Below, in pieces: positions 25,640-34,471 of a DNA stretch of 64,000 bases. The notes below the pieces were generated by a model. The model did no database searches, was not told the DNA's origin, and was given only the letters and a program-made list of their open reading frames with translations. This stretch comes from Bacteroidota bacterium (GTDB lineage Bacteria; Bacteroidota; Ignavibacteria; Ignavibacteriales; Melioribacteraceae): the NCBI GenBank assembly GCA_023397505.1, contig JAEWUC010000002.1:310001-374000 (forward strand), written 5' to 3'. The position numbers and the translations under genes are program-made. Each line of letters opens with the position of its first letter. Position 1 is the first letter of the stretch.

Positions 25640-28600
25640 TTGTTGACAACACCGCGATAGAAAATCTTGTGCTCGAACTTCAAGAAAGGGCAAAGGAATT
25701 AAATTGCCTTTACATTATTGAAGAGAATCTAAACCGCTCGGATATTTCCTTGCGCCAAGCATTTCACACGGTTATAAATGCAATTCCGCAGGGATTTCAA
25801 TATCCAAATCTTTGCAGGCCAAAATTGGTTTACGGTGATATCGTTTATCAAATTCAAGATTTTGAAGAAACAAAATGGGTCTTAGCTTCGGATATAATTG
25901 TTCAAGAAAGAATACTAGGTAAGTTGTCGGTTTACTATTTAGAAGAAGTTTCGCATGCAGATCACGGTCCGTTTTTAAAAGGTGAAAAAAAACTTCTTGA
26001 TACAATTGCAGAGAGGCTTGGGCATTTTATACTCCATCAAAAGCTAAAAAATGTTTTTAACGAATTAAAAAATGTTCGTGAAACTGTTGACGGCAGGCGC
26101 AAAGGAGAATGGCGGATTGTCTTGGATATGATTCGCAAAACCGATCCCAATCTTTTTATGAGCTTGATGAAAAAAATGTTGTATTTATTATGTTGGAAGG
26201 GTGTTGAAGAAGCCGAAATGCTGATGAAGAATGCAAACATTGCGCGGCGCGGTGTTTCAGATACGGAGGAAGATGGCGATGAAAATAAGCCGATAAAGAA
26301 AATGATTGTTAATTATGATGATTATGTTGAAACAATTCAACGGCTCGCGGATGAAAATTTACCCGATGAAATTATATTGACACGAATTCAAAAATGGATA
26401 CAGGAAGATAAATCAAGCGCGCTCATAAAAGTTGTTGACAGCCAGGATACTTCATTGACTGAAATTGCTGACGCCATTAGAAAGTATTATCACATGGCGC
26501 CGGAAAAATTTGAACTTCCGCCTTCTACAATAAAAGGTTTACGTGTTTCACTTTTGCGCAGATTTTTTACTGATCAACTTGACTTTATTTCAATCGCGAA
26601 AGAATATGTTAAACTAACAGACTTTTACCGACTCATCGATAAAATGATTTATCCTCCAGGAAGCCATGGAAAACTCGGCGGTAAAAGCGCCGGACTTTTT
26701 ATGGCTTACCACATTATTCAGCAGGAAGCCGAGAATGACGAAATTCTAAAAGATGTAAATATACCCAAAACATGGTATTTAACTTCGGATTGCGTTTTGT
26801 ATTTCATGCAGCACAATAATCTTGAAGAAGTACTCGAACAAAAATATAAAGAGATTGACGAAGTCAGAATTGAATATCCTCACGTTGTTCAACTATTTAA
26901 AAATTCAGAATTTCCGCCCGATCTGGTTAAAGGATTATCGGTCGCACTTGATGATCTCGGCGATAAACCGCTCGTTGTCCGCAGTTCAAGTTTGCTCGAA
27001 GACCAAATGGGCGCTGCTTTCTCTGGAAAATATAAAAGTCTATTTCTGGCAAACCAGGGTTCGAAAATCCAACGACTCGCTGCTTTGATCGACGCGATTG
27101 CTGAAGTTTATGCATCAACATTCAGTCCCGATCCAATTGAATATAGAGCCGAACGCGGACTGCTGGACTTTCACGAAGAGATGGGAGTAATGATCCAGGA
27201 AGTTATCGGTACGAAAATGGGGGATTATTTTCTTCCGGCGTATGCAGGCGTTGCTTTCAGCAATAATGAATTTAGATGGTCGCCGAGAATTAAAAGAGAA
27301 GACGGACTTGTGCGTCTCGTAGCCGGTTTGGGTACACGCGCAGTAGATCGATTGAGCGATGATTATCCTGTGCTTGTGTCTCCGGGACAGCCGAGTTTAA
27401 AAGTAAATGTTTCCCGCGAAGAAATGATTCGTTATTCTCCCAAAAAAATTGATGTTATTAACTTAAAGACGAATGAGTTTGAAACTATTCCAATTCATAA
27501 TTTAATTGAAGGTCATCCGCAAAATTTCCCGGCGTTCGAAAATGTTTTTTCAGTCTTGCACGGAACAATGCTGCGCCAGCCGATGACTTATGAGTTTGAT
27601 GAATTGAATAAGGAATACATTGTTACTTTTGATGGTTTAATTAACAAAACAAATTTCCTGAAGAGAATTGATGTAATCTTAAAAACATTGCAGACAAAGA
27701 TGAAAACCCCTGTTGATATTGAATTTGTTTGTGATGGAAAAGATTTATACCTGCTGCAATGCCGACCGCAAAGTTATTCGGGCGATAATGTCTCTGATAC
27801 AATTCCGAAAGACATACCGAAAGAAAAAATTGCTTTTACAGCTAGCAAATATATTTCGAATGGGCGCGTACCCCAAATTACTCATATCGTTTATGTTGAT
27901 CCTCAAAAATATTCCGAGCTTGAAAATCGCGATAAAATTTTATTGGTCGGGCGTGCGGTAGGAAAGTTGAATAAACTTTTGCCAAAGCGGAAATTTATTT
28001 TAATGGGGCCGGGGAGATGGGGAAGCCGAGGCGATATTAAACTCGGTGTTAACATAACATATTCGGATATTAACAACACCGCAATGCTAATTGAAATCGC
28101 CCGCAAAAAAGGAAACTATGTACCCGATCTTTCGTTCGGAACTCACTTTTTCCAGGATCTTGTTGAAGCGAACATCAGGTATCTTCCATTATATCCCGAT
28201 GAAGAAGAAAATATTTTTAATGATGCGTTCTTCAAAAATTCGAAAAATATAATTTCAGAACTCACAACCGAATTTGACGGACTCGGCGATACTGTAAAAG
28301 TAATAGATGTTCTTTCGGAAACCGGCGGTATGATTTTGAAAATTTTAATGAACGCTGAACTTGATGTTGCTTACGGAATATTTGAGATACCTTTTGTTGA
28401 GGAAGTTGTAGAAAAAGAAATTAAACAATTAGCCGACGATCATATTGGCGATCACTGGCGTTGGCGAATGAAAATGGCTGAAAAAATAGCGGCTGAACTT
28501 GATGGTGAAAAACATGGTGTGTTCGGTTTATATGTTTTCGGAAGCACAAAAAATGCTTCTTCGGGTCCGGGCAGCGATATTAATTTAATCGTTTATGTAG

Positions 28601-28830
28601 ACCAAACTAAATGTGATATTGAAAAATTATCACTTTGGTTTGAAGGATGGAGTTTGTGTTTATCGGAAATGAATTATCTTCGCACCGGTTATAAAGTTGT
28701 AAAGTTCTTGGATTTAAATATCATAACCGATGAAGATATAAAAGCTAAAACTAGAATAGCTCTAAAAATAAATTCAATAACAGACGCCGCACGTTCATTA
28801 AAAATGAAGAGCATATTAAACAAAAATTAG
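25609..28830 (+). CDS. GAF-like / PPDK_N-like / nucleotidyltransferase fusion protein
   Basis: 1073 aa. Residues about 10-150 resemble a GAF-like sensor. The central part has an acidic helical stretch followed by the PPDK_N-like domain from about 345 (GKLGGKSAGLFMAYHI, LVVRSSSLLEDQMGAAFSGKY, LLQCRPQSY). Then comes the same GPGRWGSRGDIKLG ... SFGTHFFQDL module as in the upstream paralogue. The C-terminus (about 955-1065) looks like an MNT-type nucleotidyltransferase (GLYVFGSTKNASSGPGSDINLIVY). No phospho-His or PEP-binding barrel is present. It is translated within a two-gene operon. The function is unknown; a phospho- or nucleotidyl-transfer regulator is possible. Confidence 0.72.
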   Translation: MEIHSNKDKVIVDNTAIENLVLELQERAKELNCLYIIEENLNRSDISLRQAFHTVINAIPQGFQYPNLCRPKLVYGDIVYQIQDFEETKWVLASDIIVQERILGKLSVYYLEEVSHADHGPFLKGEKKLLDTIAERLGHFILHQKLKNVFNELKNVRETVDGRRKGEWRIVLDMIRKTDPNLFMSLMKKMLYLLCWKGVEEAEMLMKNANIARRGVSDTEEDGDENKPIKKMIVNYDDYVETIQRLADENLPDEIILTRIQKWIQEDKSSALIKVVDSQDTSLTEIADAIRKYYHMAPEKFELPPSTIKGLRVSLLRRFFTDQLDFISIAKEYVKLTDFYRLIDKMIYPPGSHGKLGGKSAGLFMAYHIIQQEAENDEILKDVNIPKTWYLTSDCVLYFMQHNNLEEVLEQKYKEIDEVRIEYPHVVQLFKNSEFPPDLVKGLSVALDDLGDKPLVVRSSSLLEDQMGAAFSGKYKSLFLANQGSKIQRLAALIDAIAEVYASTFSPDPIEYRAERGLLDFHEEMGVMIQEVIGTKMGDYFLPAYAGVAFSNNEFRWSPRIKREDGLVRLVAGLGTRAVDRLSDDYPVLVSPGQPSLKVNVSREEMIRYSPKKIDVINLKTNEFETIPIHNLIEGHPQNFPAFENVFSVLHGTMLRQPMTYEFDELNKEYIVTFDGLINKTNFLKRIDVILKTLQTKMKTPVDIEFVCDGKDLYLLQCRPQSYSGDNVSDTIPKDIPKEKIAFTASKYISNGRVPQITHIVYVDPQKYSELENRDKILLVGRAVGKLNKLLPKRKFILMGPGRWGSRGDIKLGVNITYSDINNTAMLIEIARKKGNYVPDLSFGTHFFQDLVEANIRYLPLYPDEEENIFNDAFFKNSKNIISELTTEFDGLGDTVKVIDVLSETGGMILKILMNAELDVAYGIFEIPFVEEVVEKEIKQLADDHIGDHWRWRMKMAEKIAAELDGEKHGVFGLYVFGSTKNASSGPGSDINLIVYVDQTKCDIEKLSLWFEGWSLCLSEMNYLRTGYKVVKFLDLNIITDEDIKAKTRIALKINSITDAARSLKMKSILNKN

Positions 28831-28884
28831 TTAGCTAATTTTGTATAAATATTCATGCATATGGTAAAATATTAAAAATATTTA

Positions 28885-28914
28885 TTGATTCTTTTGGAAA
28901 GTTTATTATTTTTG
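28885..28914 (+). promoter_or_regulatory. Promoter of the his operon
   Basis: TTG at 28885-28887, a 19-nt spacer, then TATTTTTG at 28907-28914. A clean match to TTG-N19-21-TAnnTTTG, 22 nt before the leader peptide start. Confidence 0.75.
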
Positions 28915-28936
28915 CAATCAAATATTAGAAAAGAAT

Positions 28937-28996
28937 ATGAACACAAAAGTTTACTCGGCACATCACTACAACCATCATTGGAATAATCCTTTATAA
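28937..28996 (+). CDS. hisL: his operon leader peptide (HisL-like)
   Basis: A 19-residue peptide, MNTKVYSAHHYNHHWNNPL, with four His codons in a six-codon stretch (28961-28978), preceded by an A/G-rich AGAAAAGA. It lies between a consensus promoter and a terminator directly ahead of hisG. Stalling at the His codons is the expected sensor of charged tRNA-His. It is too short for normal gene finders. Confidence 0.85.
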   Translation: MNTKVYSAHHYNHHWNNPL

Positions 28997-29066
28997 GGCG
29001 CCGGTAAACTTTAAAAACTTGAAATAGTTAACTGAATATAAACCCCGGCGAATGCCGGGGTTTTTT
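28946..29066 (+). promoter_or_regulatory. Histidine transcription attenuator
   Basis: Three mutually exclusive pairings can be read. 1:2 is AAAGTTTAC+CGGC (28946-28954, 28956-28959) with GCCG+GTAAACTTT (29000-29012), 13 bp with one bulged T. 2:3 is CGCCGG (28999-29004) with CCGGCG (29045-29050), which occupies the terminator 5' arm. 3:4 is CCCCGGC-GAAT-GCCGGGG (29043-29060) plus T6, the terminator. A ribosome stalled on the His codons masks segment 1, frees 2, and lets 2:3 form, allowing hisG transcription. With ample His-tRNA the ribosome reaches the stop and covers segment 2, so 3:4 forms. Confidence 0.85.
29043..29066 (+). terminator. Attenuator terminator upstream of hisG
   Basis: Perfect 7-bp GC-rich stem CCCCGGC/GCCGGGG, GAAT loop, six T. 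It ends 16 nt before the hisG start. Confidence 0.92.
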
Positions 29067-29082
29067 GTTGTATGGAGAAGAA

Positions 29083-29955
29083 ATGATATTAAACGGAAAT
29101 TTAAAATTGGCAGTTCAAAAAAAAGGAAGATTAACAGAAAAAACATTACAGCTCTTACGAAACTGCGGTTTGGATATTGAAGATTATAACGAAAGATTAA
29201 TAATAAGTGCACGCAATTTTGAACTTGATTTGTTGTTCCTTCGCGATGATGATATACCAGAATATGTGCAGGATGGAGTTGCAGATATCGGCGTTGTCGG
29301 TGAAGATGTTCTTTATGAACGTAAATCCGATGTTGATGTTATCCGCAATCTTGGTTACGGGAAATGCAGACTTGCGCTCGCTGTGCCGGAAGGGAAGGAA
29401 CTCAAGGACATAAAAGAATTGGAAGGACAGAAAATTGCTACATCATTTCCTAATCTCTTAAAATCATTTCTAGATAAAAATAGTATAAAAGCAAAAATTG
29501 TTGAAATAAGCGGCTCGGTTGAAATTGCTCCTTCGCTGGGCGTAGCGGATTATATTTGTGATTTGGTTTCGACAGGCAATACGCTCAAATTAAACAAGCT
29601 TGTTAAATCGTTCGATGTCTTTTCATCACAAGCCGTTTTAATCGCGAATAAAAATCTGGCGAACGATTCAGAGAAGAAAACAATTCTAGATAACCTGCTT
29701 GTAAGAATTGATTCTGCATTACGGGCTAAAACTTCAAAATATTTAATGATGAACGTGCCGAAAGTTTCACTTCTCGAAATTGAAAGAATAATTCCGTCGC
29801 TTAAAAGCCCTACCATAGTTCCATTGGCTGATGAAGCGATGGTTGCCGTTCACGCTGTAATTCCGGCAGATAAATTCTGGACAATTCACAAACAACTCGA
29901 AGAACTTGGCGCTTCGGGTATTTTACTTTTACCAATTGAGAACATGATTGTATGA
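29083..29955 (+). CDS. hisG: ATP phosphoribosyltransferase (long form)
   Basis: 290 aa, first enzyme of histidine synthesis, joining ATP and PRPP. The N-terminus LKLAVQKKGRLTEKTLQLLRNCGL, DIGVVGEDVL and SGSVEIAPSLGVADYICDLVSTGNTLK are diagnostic. A C-terminal ACT-like regulatory domain (about 215-290, VPLADEAMVAVHAVI) marks the long, HisZ-independent form that is feedback-inhibited by histidine. ATG 29083 is chosen for the GGAGAA just upstream; an in-frame TTG at 29065 lies in the terminator. ATGA overlap with hisD. Confidence 0.96.
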   Translation: MILNGNLKLAVQKKGRLTEKTLQLLRNCGLDIEDYNERLIISARNFELDLLFLRDDDIPEYVQDGVADIGVVGEDVLYERKSDVDVIRNLGYGKCRLALAVPEGKELKDIKELEGQKIATSFPNLLKSFLDKNSIKAKIVEISGSVEIAPSLGVADYICDLVSTGNTLKLNKLVKSFDVFSSQAVLIANKNLANDSEKKTILDNLLVRIDSALRAKTSKYLMMNVPKVSLLEIERIIPSLKSPTIVPLADEAMVAVHAVIPADKFWTIHKQLEELGASGILLLPIENMIV

Positions 29956-31241
29956 AAGTTATTGAATTCAAAAAAATATCTTCAAAAAAGTTTGAAGATA
30001 TAATTCGTAGGCCGGCTATGAAGAACGATGAAGTTCTGAACATAGTTAAGCCGGTTTTGGCTGATATTAAAATGAAAGGACAAAAAGCTGTTTTAAAGTA
30101 CGCTGTTAAGTATGACGGATTATCTAAAAACGATTCATTGTATATTTCTAAACAAGAAATTGAGAGATCAGCAAAAAAGATTTCTATTGAGACAAAAAAA
30201 GCAATCGATTTGGCTGCAAAGAATATTGAAAAATTTCACCGAAGACAGCCGCCGAAAAATTATACTATTGAAACTATGCCGGGTGTAAAATGTTCGCGCA
30301 AATTTGTTCCGATTGAAAATGTCGGTTTATATATTCCGGGCGGAAGCGCAGTTCTCGTTTCAACAATGTTGATGCTTGGAATACCTGCAAAAACAGCTGG
30401 GTGCAAAAGAATTATTGTTTCAACACCGAAAGGGAAAAATGATATTGAACCCGCCCTCGCATACGCAATTTTAAAATGTAATGTTGATGAAGTATACAAT
30501 GTTGGCGGTGCACAGGCAATAGCAATGATGGCTTACGGAACCGAAGAGGTGAAAAAGGTTGATAAAATTTTCGGGCCGGGAAATCAATATGTTACAACAG
30601 CAAAAACAATCGTAAGCGCCGATCCGGACGGATGCGCGATTGATATGCCCGCCGGACCAAGCGAAGTTTTGATAATAGCAGATGAATCTGCTGATCCGGC
30701 ATTCGTTGCAGCGGATTTGCTTTCTCAAGCTGAGCATGGTACGGATTCGCAAGTAATTCTTTTATCGACTATCAAAAAATTGATTGATGATGTATTGACT
30801 GAAATAAAATTGCAGTTAAGATTATTACCGCGTAGGAATATTGCGGAAAAATGTTTAAGAAACTCTTTAGCAGTCTTTGTACCGGATTTGAACGCTGCTA
30901 TGGATATAAGTAATAATTACGCGCCCGAACATTTGATAATCAACATAAAGAAGCCAGAAAAATTTTTGAACAAAATCATTAATGCAGGTTCTGTTTTTGT
31001 CGGTAAGTATTCACCCGAAAGCGTAGGCGATTATGCATCCGGTACAAATCATTCGCTTCCGACTTATGGTTATGCGAAATCTTTCAGCGGTGTAAGCGTT
31101 GATGCTTTCATGAAGGGAATTACATTTCAATCGTTGACAAAAGAAGGATTGAAGAAAATATCCGGTGCAGTAATTAATCTTGCTGAAACCGAAAAATTAC
31201 AAGCTCATGCTAATGCAGTTAAAATAAGGTTATCTAAATGA
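29952..31241 (+). CDS. hisD: Histidinol dehydrogenase
   Basis: 429 aa zinc enzyme doing the last two oxidations, histidinol to histidine. Motifs: RKFVPIENVGLYIPGGSAVL, GGAQAIAMMAYGTEEV, DKIFGPGNQYVTTAK, DMPAGPSEVLIIAD, LLSQAEHGTDSQ (Zn ligands Gln/His), YAPEHL, GDYASGTNHSLPT. Full length. It overlaps hisG and hisC by 4 nt each. Confidence 0.97.
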   Translation: MKVIEFKKISSKKFEDIIRRPAMKNDEVLNIVKPVLADIKMKGQKAVLKYAVKYDGLSKNDSLYISKQEIERSAKKISIETKKAIDLAAKNIEKFHRRQPPKNYTIETMPGVKCSRKFVPIENVGLYIPGGSAVLVSTMLMLGIPAKTAGCKRIIVSTPKGKNDIEPALAYAILKCNVDEVYNVGGAQAIAMMAYGTEEVKKVDKIFGPGNQYVTTAKTIVSADPDGCAIDMPAGPSEVLIIADESADPAFVAADLLSQAEHGTDSQVILLSTIKKLIDDVLTEIKLQLRLLPRRNIAEKCLRNSLAVFVPDLNAAMDISNNYAPEHLIINIKKPEKFLNKIINAGSVFVGKYSPESVGDYASGTNHSLPTYGYAKSFSGVSVDAFMKGITFQSLTKEGLKKISGAVINLAETEKLQAHANAVKIRLSK

Positions 31242-32287
31242 ATATTGAAAGATTAGTCCGCCCAAACATTTTAAAATTAAAACCGTACACTGCTGCGAGG
31301 CATTCGCATCACAACGGTGTTTTACTCGATGCAAATGAAAACAGTTACGGCAGTGTTATAACGGAAAATGTCCCTTCATCAATTAACAGATATCCCGATC
31401 CTTATCAAAAAAAATTACGTGAAGGAATTAATAAAATATATGACGTTGCTGTGGAAAATCTATTCTTCGGCGTGGGTTCGGATGAAATTATTGATCTTGT
31501 AATTAGAATATTCTGCCGTCCCGGGATTGACAATGTAATTGTCACTGAACCGACATACGGCATGTATAAAGTTGCGTGCGATATAAATGATATTGCAGTC
31601 AAAAATGTCCCGCTGACAAACGAATTCGATATTAATTTGTTTGAAATAAAAAATGCGGCTGATATCAATACCAAAATTATTTTTCTGTGTTCACCAAATA
31701 ATCCTACTGCCAATTTATTGAACAAAGAAGCGGTGTTAAATTTAATTGATACTTTAGATGTTATTGTTGTTGTCGATGAAGCATATATAGATTTTGCAAA
31801 GGACGAAGGATTTCTAAAACAAGTACTCAACTACCCGAATTTAATTGTCATGCGCACATTTTCTAAAGCGTGGGGACTGGCGGGTGTCCGCTGCGGATAT
31901 TGTGCTGCTTCTAAAGAAATAATAGATATTTTGTTCCGTGTTAAAGCGCCGTACAATATTGGTAAACTTACATCGGACGCAATTTGTAATGCGATGGACA
32001 ATATTGACAAACGCGATGAATATATTAACTTGATTTTAGACCAAAGAAAAAGAATTGATGACGAACTCCGTGCAAATAGAAAAATATTGAATGTTCTTCC
32101 TTCTGATGCTAATTTTATTTCGTTCAAAGTGGAGGAACCGTTAAAGATTTTTAAGTATCTTGAAAAGAACGGGATAATAATTCGAGATAGAAGTTCACAG
32201 CACAACTTCGCAGGGTACTTGCGTGTTACTATCGGTACAAAGGAAGAAAACGATTTATTCTTACAAAAATTGAATGAAGTATTATGA
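31238..32287 (+). CDS. hisC: Histidinol-phosphate aminotransferase
   Basis: 349 aa PLP-dependent class I/II aminotransferase. LDANENSYG, NRYPDPYQ, GVGSDEIIDL, FLCSPNNPTANLL, VVVDEAYIDFA, and the PLP lysine in MRTFSKAWGLAGVRCGY are present. It converts imidazole acetol-phosphate to histidinol-phosphate. It sits between hisD and hisB with 4-nt overlaps. Confidence 0.96.
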   Translation: MNIERLVRPNILKLKPYTAARHSHHNGVLLDANENSYGSVITENVPSSINRYPDPYQKKLREGINKIYDVAVENLFFGVGSDEIIDLVIRIFCRPGIDNVIVTEPTYGMYKVACDINDIAVKNVPLTNEFDINLFEIKNAADINTKIIFLCSPNNPTANLLNKEAVLNLIDTLDVIVVVDEAYIDFAKDEGFLKQVLNYPNLIVMRTFSKAWGLAGVRCGYCAASKEIIDILFRVKAPYNIGKLTSDAICNAMDNIDKRDEYINLILDQRKRIDDELRANRKILNVLPSDANFISFKVEEPLKIFKYLEKNGIIIRDRSSQHNFAGYLRVTIGTKEENDLFLQKLNEVL

Positions 32288-33174
32288 AAAAAGTATTTAT
32301 TGACCCGGCGTTCTTTTATTTGAAGAACAAAAAATCCGAAGGACTTGTCTCGGCTTTGAAAAATTTATCTTCAAATTCATTTATGATTTATAGCAATATT
32401 GAAAATAATATTGATCCCGTTCTTAAAAATATTTTATCTCTTGAAGGAATAAAGTTGAATAAGTCAGAGAATGATCTTTCCAATTATGAAATAGCAATTT
32501 TGGAAAAGGGTAAGCGAGGAAAAGAAAGAATTATTGTTGGAAGTAAAGGCATAAAGAATATTCTCAACGCTGTTCAATCCATAATTAAAGAAAACCGGTC
32601 GGCTGTTATTAAAAGAAAAACTAAAGAAACAGACATAGAAATTGTTCTTGAACTCGATGGTGAAGGAAAAAGTAAAATTCAAACCGGCATCGGATTTTTT
32701 AACCATATGCTTGAGCAAATAGCAAGACACGCAAACATAAATCTTAACATAAAGGTAAAAGGCGATCTTGAAATAGACGAACATCATACCATAGAAGATA
32801 CAGGGATAGCTCTCGGTGAAGCAATTAATAAAGCTCTTGGAAATAAAAAGGGGATTAAGCGTTACGGCTATTTCATACCGATGGATGAAGCCGTTGCCGT
32901 CTGCGCAATCGATTTAAGCGGAAGGAATTATCTAAATTATAATTGTAAATTAACACGCGAATATGTAGGAGAAATGCCGACAGAAATGGTTAAAGAATTT
33001 TTCAGAGGACTCGCATCCGGTATGCTTGCAAATATTTATATAAGTGCAAAAGGCGATAATGATCATCATAAAGTTGAATCGATGTTCAAGGTATTTGCAA
33101 AGTCATTAAATGAAGCGTGCAGAATGGACGAAAGAGCAGGTGTTTCTCTTCCAACCACAAAAGGACTTTTATGA
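32284..33174 (+). CDS. hisB: Imidazoleglycerol-phosphate dehydratase with decayed N-terminal HAD domain
   Basis: 296 aa. Residues from about 108 form a complete IGP dehydratase: ETDIEIVLELDGEGKSKIQTG, FFNHMLEQIARH, DEHHTIEDTGIALGEA, DNDHHKVESMFK. The first ~105 residues correspond in place to the HAD histidinol-phosphate phosphatase of bifunctional HisB but are eroded. The catalytic DxD motif (FIDRDGT in E. coli) reads FIDPAFF, TNQDG reads YSNIEN, and the Zn-loop and GDR motif are absent. Dehydratase activity is expected; phosphatase activity is not. 4-nt overlap with hisH. Confidence 0.93.
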   Translation: MKKVFIDPAFFYLKNKKSEGLVSALKNLSSNSFMIYSNIENNIDPVLKNILSLEGIKLNKSENDLSNYEIAILEKGKRGKERIIVGSKGIKNILNAVQSIIKENRSAVIKRKTKETDIEIVLELDGEGKSKIQTGIGFFNHMLEQIARHANINLNIKVKGDLEIDEHHTIEDTGIALGEAINKALGNKKGIKRYGYFIPMDEAVAVCAIDLSGRNYLNYNCKLTREYVGEMPTEMVKEFFRGLASGMLANIYISAKGDNDHHKVESMFKVFAKSLNEACRMDERAGVSLPTTKGLL

Positions 33175-33758
33175 TTGCTGTAATTGATTACGGTGCGGGT
33201 AATACGCAATCGGTTGTGAATGTACTGGATGAATTAAGTGTCGAGTACATAGTAACAAGCCGCGAATTTGATATTAACAAATCCGATAAAATTATTTTTC
33301 CCGGCGTTGGCGAAGCTTCCTTTGCCATGAAGAAACTCCATCTTCAAAACTTATCGACGATGCTTCGCGTAACAAAAAAACCTTTGCTCGGAATTTGTTT
33401 GGGGATGCAGTTGTTCTGCGAGAAATCAGAAGAGGGAAATATTTGTTGTCTTGGAATATTGCCGGTTACATCAAAAAGATTTGATGATACACAAGTTAAA
33501 GTCCCGCACATGGGCTGGAATAAAGTATCAATAACAAAGGAATCGAAACTGTTCTTTGGAATTGAGAGCAATACTTATTTCTATTTCGCAAATTCGTATT
33601 ATGTACCATTAAATGAATATGCAATTGCGCAAACGGAACATGGGATTCAGATATCTTCTGCAATAGAAAAAAATAATTACTACGGCGTACAGTTCCACCC
33701 AGAAAAATCCGGGAGCGCTGGCACGCAATTAATTAAAAACTTTATAGAACTATGTTAA
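33171..33758 (+). CDS. hisH: Imidazole glycerol phosphate synthase glutaminase subunit
   Basis: 195 aa class I glutamine amidotransferase. IDYGAGNTQSV, FPGVGEASFAM, catalytic Cys in LLGICLGMQLF, and His/Glu in VQFHPEKSG form the triad. It supplies ammonia to HisF. ATG 33171 overlaps the hisB stop (ATGA); an upstream in-frame ATG at 33117 would overlap hisB by 58 nt and is rejected. It overlaps hisA by 7 nt. Confidence 0.96.
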   Translation: MIAVIDYGAGNTQSVVNVLDELSVEYIVTSREFDINKSDKIIFPGVGEASFAMKKLHLQNLSTMLRVTKKPLLGICLGMQLFCEKSEEGNICCLGILPVTSKRFDDTQVKVPHMGWNKVSITKESKLFFGIESNTYFYFANSYYVPLNEYAIAQTEHGIQISSAIEKNNYYGVQFHPEKSGSAGTQLIKNFIELC

Positions 33759-34471
33759 TAATACCTGCAATTGATTTACTCGATAACAAGGTCGTGCGTT
33801 TAACTCAAGGCGCGTACGAGAACCCGACTTTCTACAATTATTCTCCGATGGAACTTGCGTTGAAATATGAAGAGCTTGGTTTTAAATGGCTTCATGTTGT
33901 TGATCTTAGAGCTGCTAAAACCGGGAAGATAAGTTCACTGCCGGTTCTTAAAGAAATAAAAGATAAAACAAAGTTGCTTTTACAGTTCGGAGGGGGAATT
34001 AGAAGCATCAATCAAGTTGACGAATTGTTTGAGTGCGGCGTTGATAGAATTATTATCGGTTCATTATCAATTCAGGAAAAAGATGAATTTGAAAAAATTA
34101 TTTGTAAGTACGGTGCCGACAAGTTTGTTATTGCAATAGATTCGAGCGAAGAACATATTTTAACAATGGGCTGGACTGAAAACAGCGGCATAAGTATTTA
34201 TGAACACATCGATTATTGCAGCGGATTAAATGTAAAAACATTCTTGTGTACCGATATAAGTAAAGACGGCACATTAAGCGGACCTAACGCGGCATTGTAC
34301 GAAAAAATTATGCTAAAGCATCCGGATATTAAATTGATTGCATCTGGCGGAATCAGTTCATTGCATGATATTGTGATGCTTCAATCACTCGATCTTTATG
34401 CGGCAGTCGTTGGCAAGGCAATTTATGAAAACAAAATTAAATTAGAGGACTTGGCGAACATTGGTAGCTAA
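33752..34471 (+). CDS. hisA: ProFAR isomerase
   Basis: 239 aa TIM-barrel enzyme. IPAIDLLDNKVVRLTQG (first catalytic Asp), FGGGIRSINQ, FVIAIDSSE (second Asp), CTDISKDGTLSGPN and IASGGISSLHD are typical. It isomerises ProFAR to PRFAR. It overlaps hisF by 11 nt. A distinct paralogue lies at 47.9 kb. Confidence 0.95.
   Translation: MLIIPAIDLLDNKVVRLTQGAYENPTFYNYSPMELALKYEELGFKWLHVVDLRAAKTGKISSLPVLKEIKDKTKLLLQFGGGIRSINQVDELFECGVDRIIIGSLSIQEKDEFEKIICKYGADKFVIAIDSSEEHILTMGWTENSGISIYEHIDYCSGLNVKTFLCTDISKDGTLSGPNAALYEKIMLKHPDIKLIASGGISSLHDIVMLQSLDLYAAVVGKAIYENKIKLEDLANIGS

Noticed and set aside
28979..28981. Trp codon in the leader peptide as sign of a trp attenuator
   Set aside because: Only one Trp against four His codons, and the operon downstream is entirely histidine biosynthesis.
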